A stretch of DNA of 64,000 nt from Mesostigma viride (taxonomy: Eukaryota > Streptophyta > Mesostigmatophyceae > Mesostigmatales > Mesostigmataceae). The notes under the pieces were generated by a model that did not search any database, was not told the origin of the DNA, and was given only the letters and a program-made list of their open reading frames with translations. Shown piece after piece: positions 39,550 to 48,813 of this stretch. The stretch's first letter is position 1, and each line of letters begins with the position of its first letter. The stretch is taken from positions 1 to 64,000 of the forward strand of contig RPFO01001851.1 in assembly GCA_009746045.1 (NCBI GenBank), in the 5' to 3' direction. The position numbers and the translations under genes are program-made.

Positions 39550-39975
39550 AGATCCGAATCTACCCGTAACCTCGTTTTCTCTGCACAAGCGGTCGACCCA
39601 TTCTTGTTTAGGAAGTCTGAGCATGTACATCACATTTTCGGATGTGAATCTGTGAGTCTTAGTCATTGACTCATCGCCGTCTTCCGTTTTCAAGAATAAA
39701 ACGTCTTGAAACACTGTTTCGCCTAGAATAAGGGAGGCCGTTTTGTTTATTTGTCCATCAGATGCATTTGTATCGGAAGAGTATACGGAAACGCTTCTAC
39801 CTCGATACGGAACGCCTCCAGAAGGCATCAGTATGTCTAAGATTTTGGGAGAAGGAATGTACTTCTCGACGCTTGTCCATGACCATTCGTACGGGAAATC
39901 TACAATAAAAAGCCCTTCTTGAGACCTCAGTGCTACGAGCGCAGTAGAGGCAGGCGGGGCGTTGTCGGAATCCAT
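39511..39975 (-). CDS. protein of unknown function, 154 aa
   Basis: Starts MDSDNAPPASTALVALR. Soluble and mixed (GLFIVDFPYEWSWTSVEKYI; SVSVYSSDTNASDGQINK), no membrane helix. Divergent from 40012-40398 with only 36 bases between the starts, a gap holding a TAGTATAC string. No family recognised. Confidence 0.6.
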   Translation of the reverse strand: MDSDNAPPASTALVALRSQEGLFIVDFPYEWSWTSVEKYIPSPKILDILMPSGGVPYRGRSVSVYSSDTNASDGQINKTASLILGETVFQDVLFLKTEDGDESMTKTHRFTSENVMYMLRLPKQEWVDRLCRENEVTGRFGSLLDRLQSWSSAL

Positions 39976-40011
39976 TTATTCCCCAGAATAGTATACAAGA
40001 GCGAGAAGTTT

Positions 40012-40398
40012 ATGTCTCGACTAACGGCGAGCAGCGCGTACGACCTCGTAAAAGCATCACAAGCCGGTTCACGAATTGTTGAGGATAAGATTTCTAGAGC
40101 GGTAGAAAACTGCATTCGTTCTACTGCTTCTCAAGGCCATACGTCCTTGTTGTATGCAGTGCCGACGTACCAGTTCGGGATGCCTATATACGATGTGCAA
40201 AAGGTCGTACGGCACGTTGGCAAGTCATTCGCGAAAAAAGGATTTCGTGTAAAAATAGTTGGAACGAGTCATCTATACATGGAGTGGGGAGCGATTCCTA
40301 AGAAAAATGCTAATTTAAGTAAACCCAAGCCAGTTCAGTCCCAGCAAGTGTTGGACGCAACTCGCAGAGTTCGATTTAATTTATCAAAACTTTCTTGA
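40012..40398 (+). CDS. conserved small NCLDV protein
   Basis: 128 residues from the ATG at 40012 (MSRLTASSAYDLVKASQAG). The pattern YAVPTYQFGMPIYDVQKVVRHVGKSFAKKGFRVKIVGTSHLYMEW resembles a small family in several giant viruses with VP.F..G.P.Y....C..Y....L...GF.V......L.ISW; I cannot name it safely. Basic C-terminus. Its end overlaps the convergent gene by 15 bases. Confidence 0.65.
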   Translation: MSRLTASSAYDLVKASQAGSRIVEDKISRAVENCIRSTASQGHTSLLYAVPTYQFGMPIYDVQKVVRHVGKSFAKKGFRVKIVGTSHLYMEWGAIPKKNANLSKPKPVQSQQVLDATRRVRFNLSKLS

Positions 40399-40623
40399 CT
40401 CAATTGCAAGCTCCAACACCCAGAGAAGTACCAATCCTAATAAAAACGTATTAAAAAACTCCAATGCGCCCATGGGAGAGCATTTCTCCAATCCCAATTG
40501 ACAGAACGTTTTATTCGCATATGCGCACATCCCTCTTACAGCCGGAGCCGGCTCTCTATAGTTTACCCCTCCAAACTCGCCCGTTGGGGGTGGTTGGGGT
40601 TTCGGAATTGGCGCATAAGCCAT
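40384..40623 (-). CDS. small membrane protein, 79 aa, unknown
   Basis: Start chosen at 40623 (MAYAPIPKPQPPPTG); a longer open frame reaches 40668. Pro-rich N-terminus, two Cys (GMCAYANKTFCQLGLEKCS) and a C-terminal membrane helix (FFNTFLLGLVLLWVLELAI). Lies downstream of the D5 helicase gene on the same strand. Confidence 0.55.
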   Translation of the reverse strand: MAYAPIPKPQPPPTGEFGGVNYREPAPAVRGMCAYANKTFCQLGLEKCSPMGALEFFNTFLLGLVLLWVLELAIESRKF

Positions 40624-40701
40624 TCTCGGGCGATGCCAATGAGGATGAACAAGTGCAATCGATGTCATGTATTAATTCATATAGCGAGAATAGAATTTAC
40701 A

Positions 40702-42939
40702 TTATTCTACATCAGGCGGGGTTGCATTCTCGTTCGCGAAGTCCACGCCATAGAGCCAGAAAGCCCGCTTCTTGGTTGGGCGGTCCGTCCCTTCCTGGTC
40801 GAGAGGATACACCTTCCACACCTTCTGGAAGACGAGCTTGAGCTTAAACTCGGTGAACACGTGCTTGTAGAAGTCCTCTTCGAATACAATCCGGGAACGA
40901 GGGTCGCGTTGCCGGTTCCAATCATTAAACCGCTTCTGAAACTCCTCCCATGGACAGTAGTTGTGGGCCAAGTCCACTTCGACCCAGGACACGTTGTTCA
41001 GGAAGGTGTAGAGAGGGTTAGACGCCTCCTGTGCTCGCCGCCTGCAGTCAATGAACCATTCCGGGAGATGCTCGATCAGCGCGCCCGTGCCCACTTTGCG
41101 AACAAGAGAGAGGTATGCGCGGTTGCCCTTGACGATGATTCGACCGATGTTGCGCGCGGTTTTCTCTTCCAAGAGCACATCGACGTCACCTTTAGGCTTG
41201 TTGTCGAACGGGAAAAGGATGAGACGCCGCGTGATCTGGTTCGCATTGTCCGCTTGACAAAAAAGCCTGTTGCCGGCGGCCATGAAAGGGGCTTTCCAGA
41301 TGACACGCGCTGCCCGTTTGTGCTTCTCGGCGAGCGACATTGTCTCCCCGCTGACGAGCGAAAGCCAGTCCGACTGCGTGAGCGCCCATTTGTCGTTGAG
41401 CTCGTAGCTGACGATGACGTACTTGTCCTTGAGTTGGGCGAGCCCGAAAAGGGGTTCGATGTTGTTCGAAAGAACTCCCGCTTCCTGCCCGTAGATGCAC
41501 TCGATGATTCGAACTAGCGTCGATTTCCCCGAACCTGCGATGCCTTTCAGGAAGACCATCACTTCAAAACGGTCCATCTCCTTCAGGCTGTACAGCATCC
41601 TTCCCACCGCGAGGGCCCAGTAAGGGCGCTGAACATCCTCGGCGAAATCTTGATCGTCGAGGACAACGCTTACGGACTCGGTGGGGATGTTAAACCAACC
41701 ACCGTCGTCGAAATCGCCCTTGAACTCGTCGTCCTCGAAAAGACTCTCGTCCATGTCGACGTCCGCAAAAAAGCGGCAGGCCCCGACGTTCTGCGGCAGC
41801 TCGAGGGCGGGATACTTGAAAAATCGGTCCTCGTCCGACTTGTAAATCCCGTTCCGGAACGCAAACACGTGCCGGTCACGGGGCACGCAGGCGAAATCCG
41901 TCTCCGAAGACGAAATGATCCAGTCCGCGACCCTCTTGCGTGCGCCTCCATCTCGGCTGGCCAGACCCCAGGCGCCTGTGCGCACGAGGTCGCACTCCTT
42001 GCTCACCCATTGCTCAACAGACCCGATTCGCGTCCAGAAATGCGTGTCGTGTCCATCCTGCGTGTATTCGCGCTTATAAACGCCGTCATCCGTCTCGTCA
42101 ACGCCCTTTCGGAGTCCTTGCATACTCCACCGCATCGTCAACACGAGGATGAGACACTGAAACTCGTTGAGCTGCTTGGGGAGCGACAAGACGCGAGAAA
42201 TGAGACTCGGAAGGCCTTGCAGATCCTCCGGAGGAAGCTTGCTCTTGATAGCGCACGAAATACACTCTGCGGTAGAAAACAGGCGCCAGATACACTGATT
42301 CATCACAGGGCGGAGGTCCTCTAGAACGCGCTCGTCTACGAGCCCGAAGATCAGTGTGACTCGGGTGAGAGAACGCACGTAGCGCGCATCGATGTCGCCG
42401 TACAGCGTGATGCCCCCTTCGTCGACGCGTTTCCAGCAGTCGGCCATGAGATTGTCGTGACGATCTTGACGGTTCGCGAGGTCGAAAATATCCGCTAGCA
42501 CGTCTTCCATAGAGGCTTTCGCGAGTCCCTCCTCAGCAACCTTCACAAGGCGCCGGACCTCGTCGTTTGTCATGGCGCTGATCGTTCCGGCAAAATTTAC
42601 GAGACCTTCTTCCCCTCCGAGATCTCTCCGGAAACGGACACACTCATCATTGTCGCCACCACCCAAATCCATTCCTGGCTCTTCAGGAGGATGTCTTTGT
42701 GTAGGAGGGTATTCGTCATCAGACATCATCGCTCCCGGATGCGGCCCTTCGCGTTCAGACACTGGAGCATCGTCCAAAAAGTCCTGGTCTTGCGTGTTAG
42801 GGACGTCAACGTTGTCTTCATCCCCGGACTCTTCTTCGCCGTCTTCATCTTCTGCCTGGTCGTCCAAAAAACGTGATCGTTTTCTGGTGGTGTCCATGGC
42901 AGAAAGGCTCTCGCGTGATGACGGCGAGATTTTTTTCAT
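40702..42939 (-). CDS. D5-like SF3 helicase
   Basis: The replicative helicase of NCLDVs, a hexameric DNA helicase/ATPase that loads at forks with the primase. Walker A FLKGIAGSGKSTLVRIIE lies near residue 460, followed by a Walker B-like VIVSYELNDKW, then LVSGETMSLAEKHKRA and APFMAAGNRLF (sensor region) in SF3 order. The N-terminal 100 residues are acidic and disordered (EDEDGEEESGDEDN) with a basic patch (TRKRSRF); the middle third fits the D5_N region. Longest ATG start is 42939; 42897 (MDTTRKRSRF) is equally possible. The primase is a separate gene. The frame is intact. Confidence 0.92.
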   Translation of the reverse strand: MKKISPSSRESLSAMDTTRKRSRFLDDQAEDEDGEEESGDEDNVDVPNTQDQDFLDDAPVSEREGPHPGAMMSDDEYPPTQRHPPEEPGMDLGGGDNDECVRFRRDLGGEEGLVNFAGTISAMTNDEVRRLVKVAEEGLAKASMEDVLADIFDLANRQDRHDNLMADCWKRVDEGGITLYGDIDARYVRSLTRVTLIFGLVDERVLEDLRPVMNQCIWRLFSTAECISCAIKSKLPPEDLQGLPSLISRVLSLPKQLNEFQCLILVLTMRWSMQGLRKGVDETDDGVYKREYTQDGHDTHFWTRIGSVEQWVSKECDLVRTGAWGLASRDGGARKRVADWIISSSETDFACVPRDRHVFAFRNGIYKSDEDRFFKYPALELPQNVGACRFFADVDMDESLFEDDEFKGDFDDGGWFNIPTESVSVVLDDQDFAEDVQRPYWALAVGRMLYSLKEMDRFEVMVFLKGIAGSGKSTLVRIIECIYGQEAGVLSNNIEPLFGLAQLKDKYVIVSYELNDKWALTQSDWLSLVSGETMSLAEKHKRAARVIWKAPFMAAGNRLFCQADNANQITRRLILFPFDNKPKGDVDVLLEEKTARNIGRIIVKGNRAYLSLVRKVGTGALIEHLPEWFIDCRRRAQEASNPLYTFLNNVSWVEVDLAHNYCPWEEFQKRFNDWNRQRDPRSRIVFEEDFYKHVFTEFKLKLVFQKVWKVYPLDQEGTDRPTKKRAFWLYGVDFANENATPPDVE

Positions 42940-43083
42940 GACCAACCTTCTTTATCATGCTATTTTTCTATGGGTCATGGTAACGTCTCGGAGTCCGTCC
43001 AAAAGTTGGTGACGTCAGAAATATATTGACGAAACAGAGATCGCGATTTTTATTAAATGATAGTTTAAGACAGATAATCGTCG

Positions 43084-43341
43084 ATGGATTTTGAAAAGGT
43101 AACCCAGATTCTTTCTGCCGTTTGTTCCGTATTCTCAACTGCAGGCGGTTACGTTATCATAAACGAGTTTGATATCGAACAGACTTGGGTAAAGCTTTTA
43201 GTTCTGTTCAGCGTCACATTTGTAGCATCCAAACGATGGGAAGTTGCGCTACTGGCTACTTGTATAGTGGTACTTGTTGCTGTCACAGCACCTAATTCAG
43301 AGGGTCTCATTGTTCAACAGAAAAAAAAGCTTCAAGGTTGA
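43084..43341 (+). CDS. small membrane protein, 85 aa, unknown
   Basis: Starts MDFEKVTQILSAVCSVF, with two to three hydrophobic segments (LLVLFSVTFVAS; VALLATCIVVLVAVTA) and a Lys-rich tail. Divergent from the D5 gene across about 145 bases containing GTGACGTCAG and AT-rich sequence. Overlaps the convergent gene by 10 bases. Confidence 0.6.
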   Translation: MDFEKVTQILSAVCSVFSTAGGYVIINEFDIEQTWVKLLVLFSVTFVASKRWEVALLATCIVVLVAVTAPNSEGLIVQQKKKLQG

Positions 43342-44414
43342 AGTCTTTGTCCTAACATGGCCCTGTAACCGCCGTGACCATTTGGACGCCCCAAAGTACG
43401 CCAGATCATTTTGTCTGCGTCGAAGGCCGCGTGAACCATTTTTGCCGATGTTTTTTTCAAAAACGAATTGCGCACACCCAGAAGTCTGCGCTCGTATTTG
43501 TCGAGCTGCCTCTTCACGTTTTCCAGGGCGTGCTTTCGAAACACTTGGAAGTTCGAGAATTGTCCTGTGCGAATGGCGTTGTAATCCGCATTACATGAAC
43601 GCCGAAGAATGAAGTACAAAGAGTTGCCTTTCATCATCTTGATGGCCGTGTCCTTCCGGAAATTCGACTTCCGCTTGTTATTCACGTCAGACCTTCCGCG
43701 GTCGACGATGCGTTGAACCGAATCCCGACACGTCGCAAGAACAGGCACGTGACAGACGTACGCGAGTGCCGCAACGCCAGGAGAGCAGCGATACAAGAAC
43801 CGAACGCGCTGTGCCACGTCCGCTTCGTCATACATGTTCAGAAAAACCGAAATGCAGAGAAGAAAAAACGAGCCCATATCGATGCCCAGCGCGTCCATCA
43901 TTATCCAGGCGAGAACTTCGACTCTGCCCGAGTGATCTCGAACACCGGCCATGTGCGCTGCACGAACTAATGCAGACATCTCCTTGGTATTGTCGGCGTC
44001 CGAATCTTCGTTGAGGACACCGAGGATTGTCCTCGCGGCGTGCAAATGGTCTTCCGAGAACCTAGATTCGACGTCTTCAGAAACACTGGCCTTTGTTACG
44101 ATGAAAGCGTATGCAACGTCTCTCTCTTTGAATTTCGAGCATCCGAGAGGAATGCACTCGGACTCGTAAAACAGGTCGAGCTTTGTTTTTAGGGCGACGA
44201 GGCAATCTTCCGCGTTGGAGCTCGCGCGTATTGTCTCTTTCAGTCTCTCGAAATCGCCTGAAAGGTGGTCTCGAATCTTATTCACTCTAAATTCGTGCTC
44301 TTTGACTGCCATCGTATATAATGCATCGTTTCCCTTTAACGCCTCGGCGACATTGATGACGTCGTCGACAGGAAGCTTGTCGACAACAAGTTGCCACGCC
44401 TCTACGGAGTCCAT
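43332..44414 (-). CDS. F-box-like helical protein, 360 aa, unknown
   Basis: The ATG at 44414 overlaps the TGA of the upstream RING/TRAF gene (TGATG), suggesting linked expression. The N-terminus WQLVVDKLPVDDVINVAEALKGN resembles an F-box-type start but is too short to be sure. The rest is helical with hydrophobic stretches (GSFFLLCISVFLNMY; VAALAYVCHVPVLATC) and a basic C-terminal part (KQLDKYERRLLGVRNSFLKK). No enzyme motif seen. Confidence 0.6.
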   Translation of the reverse strand: MDSVEAWQLVVDKLPVDDVINVAEALKGNDALYTMAVKEHEFRVNKIRDHLSGDFERLKETIRASSNAEDCLVALKTKLDLFYESECIPLGCSKFKERDVAYAFIVTKASVSEDVESRFSEDHLHAARTILGVLNEDSDADNTKEMSALVRAAHMAGVRDHSGRVEVLAWIMMDALGIDMGSFFLLCISVFLNMYDEADVAQRVRFLYRCSPGVAALAYVCHVPVLATCRDSVQRIVDRGRSDVNNKRKSNFRKDTAIKMMKGNSLYFILRRSCNADYNAIRTGQFSNFQVFRKHALENVKRQLDKYERRLLGVRNSFLKKTSAKMVHAAFDADKMIWRTLGRPNGHGGYRAMLGQRLQP

Positions 44415-45280
44415 CAATGTAGCCGCACGTTTTCGATGGAAATGAAAGAACGAGCAGGGACCTCCGAGCGGTTGGAAGTGTGCGTCACCTCCAAGACGCC
44501 GCTTTCGGAAGCAGGTTCTTCTTCCTCGGTGACACCTTCGTCGCCTTCGTCAGATTCTTCGTCCGATTCTTCTTGCTCCTCGGGCAGTTTTATGTAGTCT
44601 TTTCCAGTCTCGCAAAGATCCCAGCGATACGAATTGTTCTCATTAGCGATCGTCCAGATTCCGTAGTTGATTCGAGCGTTGCTAACGAGCGACTTGCAGG
44701 CCTGGGTTGCGAAACAGCACGCTGTCTCGTGTGCGACAACGTCGAGTTTCGACCCTACGTGCTTGCATCCACTCCCCTCCAAGAAAAAACGACATGGGAA
44801 GTAAGCGCATTCCGCCTTGTGTTGCAGCAAGTCCTTTCTTTGCACAGAAATTGTGCACCCGTGCGTCTGATTAGGACAAACCACGAGGTCGTGATTACAT
44901 CCGCCGTTCTTGGAGTGAAGTTGAACTTCATCCGCCGAACCTTCGAACGCGCAACCGCGAATCCAGTTCGTGCATTTGCGACGAACCAACGACGTCACCC
45001 TACCGAGCGTTACAAGGTGCTCAAATTTGTATCGAGGCCACGGGGCGCGGCAGAGAATGCACTTCCCACTTGTGCTTGCCACCAACCCTCCCCTTTGCTT
45101 TTGTCTATATACCAAATCCCTCAAACAAGGTTTCTGACACACCACCGCCTCGCACTTCCCCCCTTCCGTCCTCGTACGACATTGAAGAGCGACAGGTGAC
45201 GAAAGCACACCCATGCAAACGTGGCATTGCAAATCTTCTGCTGATATTTGAATCGTCTTTGACGACTCGGCGTAATCCAT
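44414..45280 (-). CDS. RING/TRAF-type zinc finger protein, putative E3 ubiquitin ligase
   Basis: 288 residues from the ATG at 45280. A RING-like start (LQCHVCMGVLSSPVALQC ... CEAVVCQKPC ... CILCRAPWP) is followed by TRAF-type zinc motifs (CTNWIRGCAFEG...H; CPNQTHGCTISVQRKDLLQHKAEC; FPCRFFLEGSGC). This is the SIAH/TRAF order, so it likely transfers ubiquitin to a host target. The C-terminus is acidic (EEQEESDEESDEGDEG). An adjacent F-box-like protein and an OTU protease elsewhere suggest a ubiquitin-handling toolkit. No ATG supports the longer open frame to 45325. Confidence 0.8.
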   Translation of the reverse strand: MDYAESSKTIQISAEDLQCHVCMGVLSSPVALQCRTRTEGGKCEAVVCQKPCLRDLVYRQKQRGGLVASTSGKCILCRAPWPRYKFEHLVTLGRVTSLVRRKCTNWIRGCAFEGSADEVQLHSKNGGCNHDLVVCPNQTHGCTISVQRKDLLQHKAECAYFPCRFFLEGSGCKHVGSKLDVVAHETACCFATQACKSLVSNARINYGIWTIANENNSYRWDLCETGKDYIKLPEEQEESDEESDEGDEGVTEEEEPASESGVLEVTHTSNRSEVPARSFISIENVRLH

Positions 45281-45365
45281 TTTTTGGATAGAGCTACAAG
45301 CAGCGGGGGTTTTATTTTGAGACAATAGAACGAACGAGTTTTTTATTCATTTTAATAGTTCAAAG

Positions 45366-45566
45366 ATGGATTCTTTTTGGCACCCGGAGCACAACAACTT
45401 AGCAGTGCTGCCTTGGTCGGGCGAATTTATCGACGCCTATGGTTCGTATTACGACCACCCAGAACTAGGTGTTCGTTTTTTTGTGGCTGAAATTCGAGAC
45501 GAATTCTCTCAATCAGCAGGTTCGGTTTCCTCGACATCCTCTCCGTCAGCCTCTTCTTCTTCTTGA
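45366..45566 (+). CDS. possible small protein, 66 aa
   Basis: ATG after an AT-rich leader (TTTATTCATTTTAATAG). The first 50 residues (MDSFWHPEHNNLAVLPWSG ... YYDHPELGVRFFVAEIRDEF) have balanced, protein-like composition; the last 17 are Ser-rich and overlap the acidic C-terminus of the convergent gene. No family recognised; a frame shift near the end or chance are both possible. Confidence 0.4.
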   Translation: MDSFWHPEHNNLAVLPWSGEFIDAYGSYYDHPELGVRFFVAEIRDEFSQSAGSVSSTSSPSASSSS

Positions 45567-46000
45567 TCCATCTCTTCCTCTTCTCCCTCCGTTTCCTTCT
45601 CCTTCTTCTGTTTACCGGGACTCTTCTTCTTATTCGAGACGCGACACAAAGCCTTGACTTCCTCCACGACAGGAGAAAGTATATGGGAGATGCAAGCCTC
45701 CGCTTTCTCCTCGTCGCCATTGAAGAAGGCAATCATCCGCTCTTGGATGACCTCCTTAAGAGGCACCCGCTTCTTCCGCGTCTTCACAAGAAGCTTGTCA
45801 TCCCGGCCTGAGATGTTACAAGCGTCAACTCCAGCGCTTAACATCGCAGTCAAGATGTCACCTTGAAGAGACTTTCTCTTCTTGCGCAAGGGGGCGAGAT
45901 CCTTCGAAGAAGATTTCAAAGCGTCATCGATCTCAATGAACTCAGTTGTCATGGAACGCATCTTGTTTCGCCACCCTTCAAACTCCACCGCTCCATCCAT
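45509..46000 (-). CDS. conserved NCLDV protein, DUF5760-like
   Basis: 163 residues. The helical core DLAPLRKKRKSLQGDILTAML ... CNISGRDDKLLVKTRKKRVPLKEVIQERM matches the pattern I recall for DUF5760 (lx.LRK.rK.L...I.....I...I....G.L...T.KK..PL). The C-terminus is Lys/Glu-rich and acidic (EEEEMDQEEEEADGEDVEE). Function unknown; the charge pattern fits nucleic-acid or chromatin contact. Confidence 0.65.
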   Translation of the reverse strand: MDGAVEFEGWRNKMRSMTTEFIEIDDALKSSSKDLAPLRKKRKSLQGDILTAMLSAGVDACNISGRDDKLLVKTRKKRVPLKEVIQERMIAFFNGDEEKAEACISHILSPVVEEVKALCRVSNKKKSPGKQKKEKETEGEEEEMDQEEEEADGEDVEETEPAD

Positions 46001-46061
46001 TGTACTTGCGTCTCACTTTTTGAGACTATTTAATTACCAACGCACAGGGCGAACCTAATTT

Positions 46062-46763
46062 CTACAGAGACGTCAACTCCGAGTTATGGCCTGGCGCGCC
46101 ATAAAACGTGTTTGGAGCCGGGCGCGTGGATTCACCCGTCATCCCAAGAGATTGAGTGGAAGTGACCGGGGGCATTGAGAAAGTCTGGATTCCCGAGTCC
46201 TCGCCCCACGTCGGAGTCTGATAGCGGGGATCAAACGCCATCGTTGGCGGCGGAGTGAACTGCGAGGCAGGAGCCGCGCCGCCGCAAGTACACATTAGAC
46301 TATCGTCAATCTTGATGCTTCCGAAGGCCCCGGTTGAGGCAAGATTCATTTGACCGAACATACCGAAATTCATTGGTGCCGGAATGTACTCCCTCAACGT
46401 TTGAATACCCTGAAAAGGCAGGTCCTTGCGGTTGCTAGTCACGGCCAAGACCCCCTCGGACTGCTTGAGCATCGCACTAATGACATCTTCCTTGGTCGGC
46501 ATTAAGTCCATGGCGAATTGCATTTGAGCGTCGAAACCGCTCCCGTGCTGCGAAAGACGAGGAGCTGCACGAGTGTCTATACCATAGGCCGTGTCGTACT
46601 CGTCCGATGGGATGATTTTCGTTTCGGTACCAAGTTGCTGGGCGGAACGAAGCGACTCAAATTCAGGGTCAGCGCACAGGTCGGGAAACACTTGAGGGCG
46701 CTCACGGGCCCCGATGTAGCTTTCCGAACGGGATGAAGGAGCGTTGCAATATGAAGTGGACAT
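46062..46763 (-). CDS. protein of unknown function, 233 aa
   Basis: The ATG at 46763 (MSTSYCNAPSSRSES) is chosen; a longer open frame overlaps the next gene. Soluble, Pro/Gly/Ser/Met-rich, with no clear domain (FGMFGQMNLASTGAFGSIKID; TWGEDSGIQTFSMPPVTS). Composition suggests a virion-internal or scaffold-like protein. Ends close to a 61-base gap before the DUF5760-like gene. Confidence 0.55.
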   Translation of the reverse strand: MSTSYCNAPSSRSESYIGARERPQVFPDLCADPEFESLRSAQQLGTETKIIPSDEYDTAYGIDTRAAPRLSQHGSGFDAQMQFAMDLMPTKEDVISAMLKQSEGVLAVTSNRKDLPFQGIQTLREYIPAPMNFGMFGQMNLASTGAFGSIKIDDSLMCTCGGAAPASQFTPPPTMAFDPRYQTPTWGEDSGIQTFSMPPVTSTQSLGMTGESTRPAPNTFYGAPGHNSELTSL

Positions 46764-46776
46764 CTTTATCACTATT

Positions 46777-47247
46777 CTAATACAATTTCTTTTGGAACGG
46801 ATGTACCTCTGGCACTTCCCATTCCGGCGGAGATTCTCCATCGTCTTCGCATTCCCATCGCGTTTCGAGTTGGTAACCCAGGCTCAATATTTCGCGTTCT
46901 TTTTGTTTTGTACGGACGTAGAGCTCGCCGTTCAGACACTTTTTCACAGGGTGAATCGAAAAAAAGTCGTATTTGTCAGGATTTCCGTGCCAGAAGTCTC
47001 CGTGGTATTCGAACACCGTAGGAGGACGCGTATCTGTCGTGAACCCGTCAACTGCGACTTTTCGACCGTTTCGAGTCACGATGAGTTTCTCGCCTTTATT
47101 AGCCGCGTGTTGAATCCGTATGCCGCGCTCGGCCTCGATGCTCCGAAGCCATTTACTGCACTTTGACTCTCGCTGTTGACGGCATACAGCGATCAATACG
47201 AACGTCCTGAAGGCTTGCATTCTACTTGGAGGTTTGGACCATTGCAT
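46777..47247 (-). CDS. Vsr-like/PD-(D/E)XK endonuclease
   Basis: 156 residues. After a short start, SKCSKWLRSIEAERGIRIQHA leads to KVAVDGFTTDTRPPTVFEYHGDFWHGNP, then a helical CLNGELYVRTKQKEREILSLGY and YQLETRWECED. This follows the very-short-patch-repair-like nuclease domain found in many giant viruses, where VDG, E/H in FEYHGD and the final W.C.D carry the active site. Likely role: DNA repair or a mobile-endonuclease remnant. Confidence 0.65.
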   Translation of the reverse strand: MQWSKPPSRMQAFRTFVLIAVCRQQRESKCSKWLRSIEAERGIRIQHAANKGEKLIVTRNGRKVAVDGFTTDTRPPTVFEYHGDFWHGNPDKYDFFSIHPVKKCLNGELYVRTKQKEREILSLGYQLETRWECEDDGESPPEWEVPEVHPFQKKLY

Positions 47248-47270
47248 TGTGATAAGCTTTTTTTATGTCC

Positions 47271-47705
47271 CTAAGACGCGCACACTTGATCCATTAAAGA
47301 GTCTAGAGGCTTCACGACAAAGAAGAAGAGTGTTGCGTATACCCCCATAAAACCCGCTATACTGGCGGCGTGAGCGATAATGCCCCAAGACGGGAAATAC
47401 ATTCCGTTGAATCCGGACGTCGAAACGAGCAAGCCCGTGATTAAACCGACGACGACTCCGACCGCTAGGAACTTTCGGCCTGTTGGGAATTTTTCTTGAT
47501 AGTCTCTCGACCAACGCACGGCCGCCAAATTTCCTAGTGCAAGTGCTATGATGACGAGAAACACGACGTACTCGGTGTGCACGTAACTGACCGTGTTAGA
47601 TGGCGTGACAAGCGCGCGGATAGCTGCAAGGTAAAGAGGAAGTACTATTGATACGGGCGCCGCGGATCCCACGGCAAGAGACTTGATAACACTTTCGAGT
47701 TGCAT
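47271..47705 (-). CDS. multi-pass membrane protein, 144 aa
   Basis: Four hydrophobic segments (SAAPVSIVLPLYLAAIRAL; YVVFLVIIALALGNLAAV; FLAVGVVVGLITGLLVS; AASIAGFMGVYATLFFFVV) with short loops. Starts MQLESVIKSLAVG. No family recognised. It lies next to the interrupted DUF5871-like gene on the same strand. Confidence 0.6.
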   Translation of the reverse strand: MQLESVIKSLAVGSAAPVSIVLPLYLAAIRALVTPSNTVSYVHTEYVVFLVIIALALGNLAAVRWSRDYQEKFPTGRKFLAVGVVVGLITGLLVSTSGFNGMYFPSWGIIAHAASIAGFMGVYATLFFFVVKPLDSLMDQVCAS

Positions 47706-47734
47706 CCGTTTATTATTAGCAATTGAAATAATAA

Positions 47735-48209
47735 TCAGTACAAAAGATCACTCGTCCATTTCGCGCAACCGCTCGATTCGGGCTCCTCATCAGACCCAAT
47801 CGCTCTGTCAATGAAACAGTAACCGTCAGGCATTCTGCTCGAGGGGAAAAACTGGAGAGACTGCACGACAGGCGTGCAACCGTACTGCTTGTCCATGAAC
47901 CACATACGAGACACCTCGAGAATGGCTTGGACCTCGCATCCTTTCTGGACATCGGCGTAGGTGACAGGACGCCTCTCTTCGTCGAAAAATCGGCACTGAA
48001 AGTGGTTGTCGCGGAAAGGAACATTGCACTTCAGAGTGGGAGGATACTCTGATTTCTTTGAGGGTTTGATCGCCGACGTGTACAGTTCTTCGACAAGCTC
48101 TAAGCTCATCCTCTTCCCAAACCATTCCATACACTTTTGGTGGGACTGGCGCTTGTTTTGGTCGTCCAGAGCGACCCAAATGTTGTAAAAAAGATTGTGA
48201 AGACACACA
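47735..48209 (-). pseudogene. 3' part of interrupted DUF5871-like gene
   Basis: Encodes the C-terminal part of a conserved giant-virus protein: NLFYNIWVALDDQNKRQSHQ, CMEWFGKRMSLELVEELY and PPTLKCNVPFRDN fit the pattern I recall for DUF5871, a putative ssDNA-binding or replication-associated protein. The open frame continues upstream into the retrotransposon repeat and so has no proper start. The matching N-terminal part lies beyond the element at 53447-53715. The frame after the junction is open to its stop at 47735, so disruption looks recent. Confidence 0.75.
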
Positions 48210-48224
48210 GGGAGGGCGGGTGGG

Positions 48225-48605
48225 AAAACAAAAGAGACCGCCATGAGCTAGGTGAGCAAGCTTTTATCGTGTTTCAAGGCCAACGGCTCTCTACCAACGG
48301 CCAGATCCGGCAACGGCCTCTAAACAGTTTTAGCCGTCAAGTTTTACTTCAGATATTGCCTGTTGCAAACCCGTCCGCAATCACAGATCTGCTAGGAGAA
48401 CCTAGACGCAAAAATCCGTCGTCAAGGTACTCAGCACACCGTCAAGGTATGGGCCGCAACAATTAGGCCATATCTTCCGTAATACTCGTACACTAGAAGC
48501 CTAATCAACCTTATTACGATCACATCACCCAGCTCTATTTCACCTAGCATCAGCGGCTCCCCTTCCGTATCACTATAAAGAAACTATGTTCAGAGAACCC
48601 CGATT
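48225..48605 (-). repeat. terminal direct repeat of the YR retrotransposon (3' copy)
   Basis: 381 bp, no difference seen from 53068-53448. It lies downstream of the recombinase gene in element orientation. The last two bases on its right edge are shared with flank and may be chance. Confidence 0.9.
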
Positions 48606-48813
48606 CTATTAACCGTGGAACTCCAGGGTAACCAGACTCTTTATTAAAACAATAAGTAGAGCACATCGGGAAGTGGCCCCCAACTGGCCATCCTTACCCA
48701 TGGGAACACTTTATGTCCAAAAAGGCTAGCCTTACCCTTACATCCCTCCCTGGCGACCCAAGCCAGGGGCAAAACAAAAACCGGTGGACGCATAAGACAA
48801 GAATGAAGGGAAC

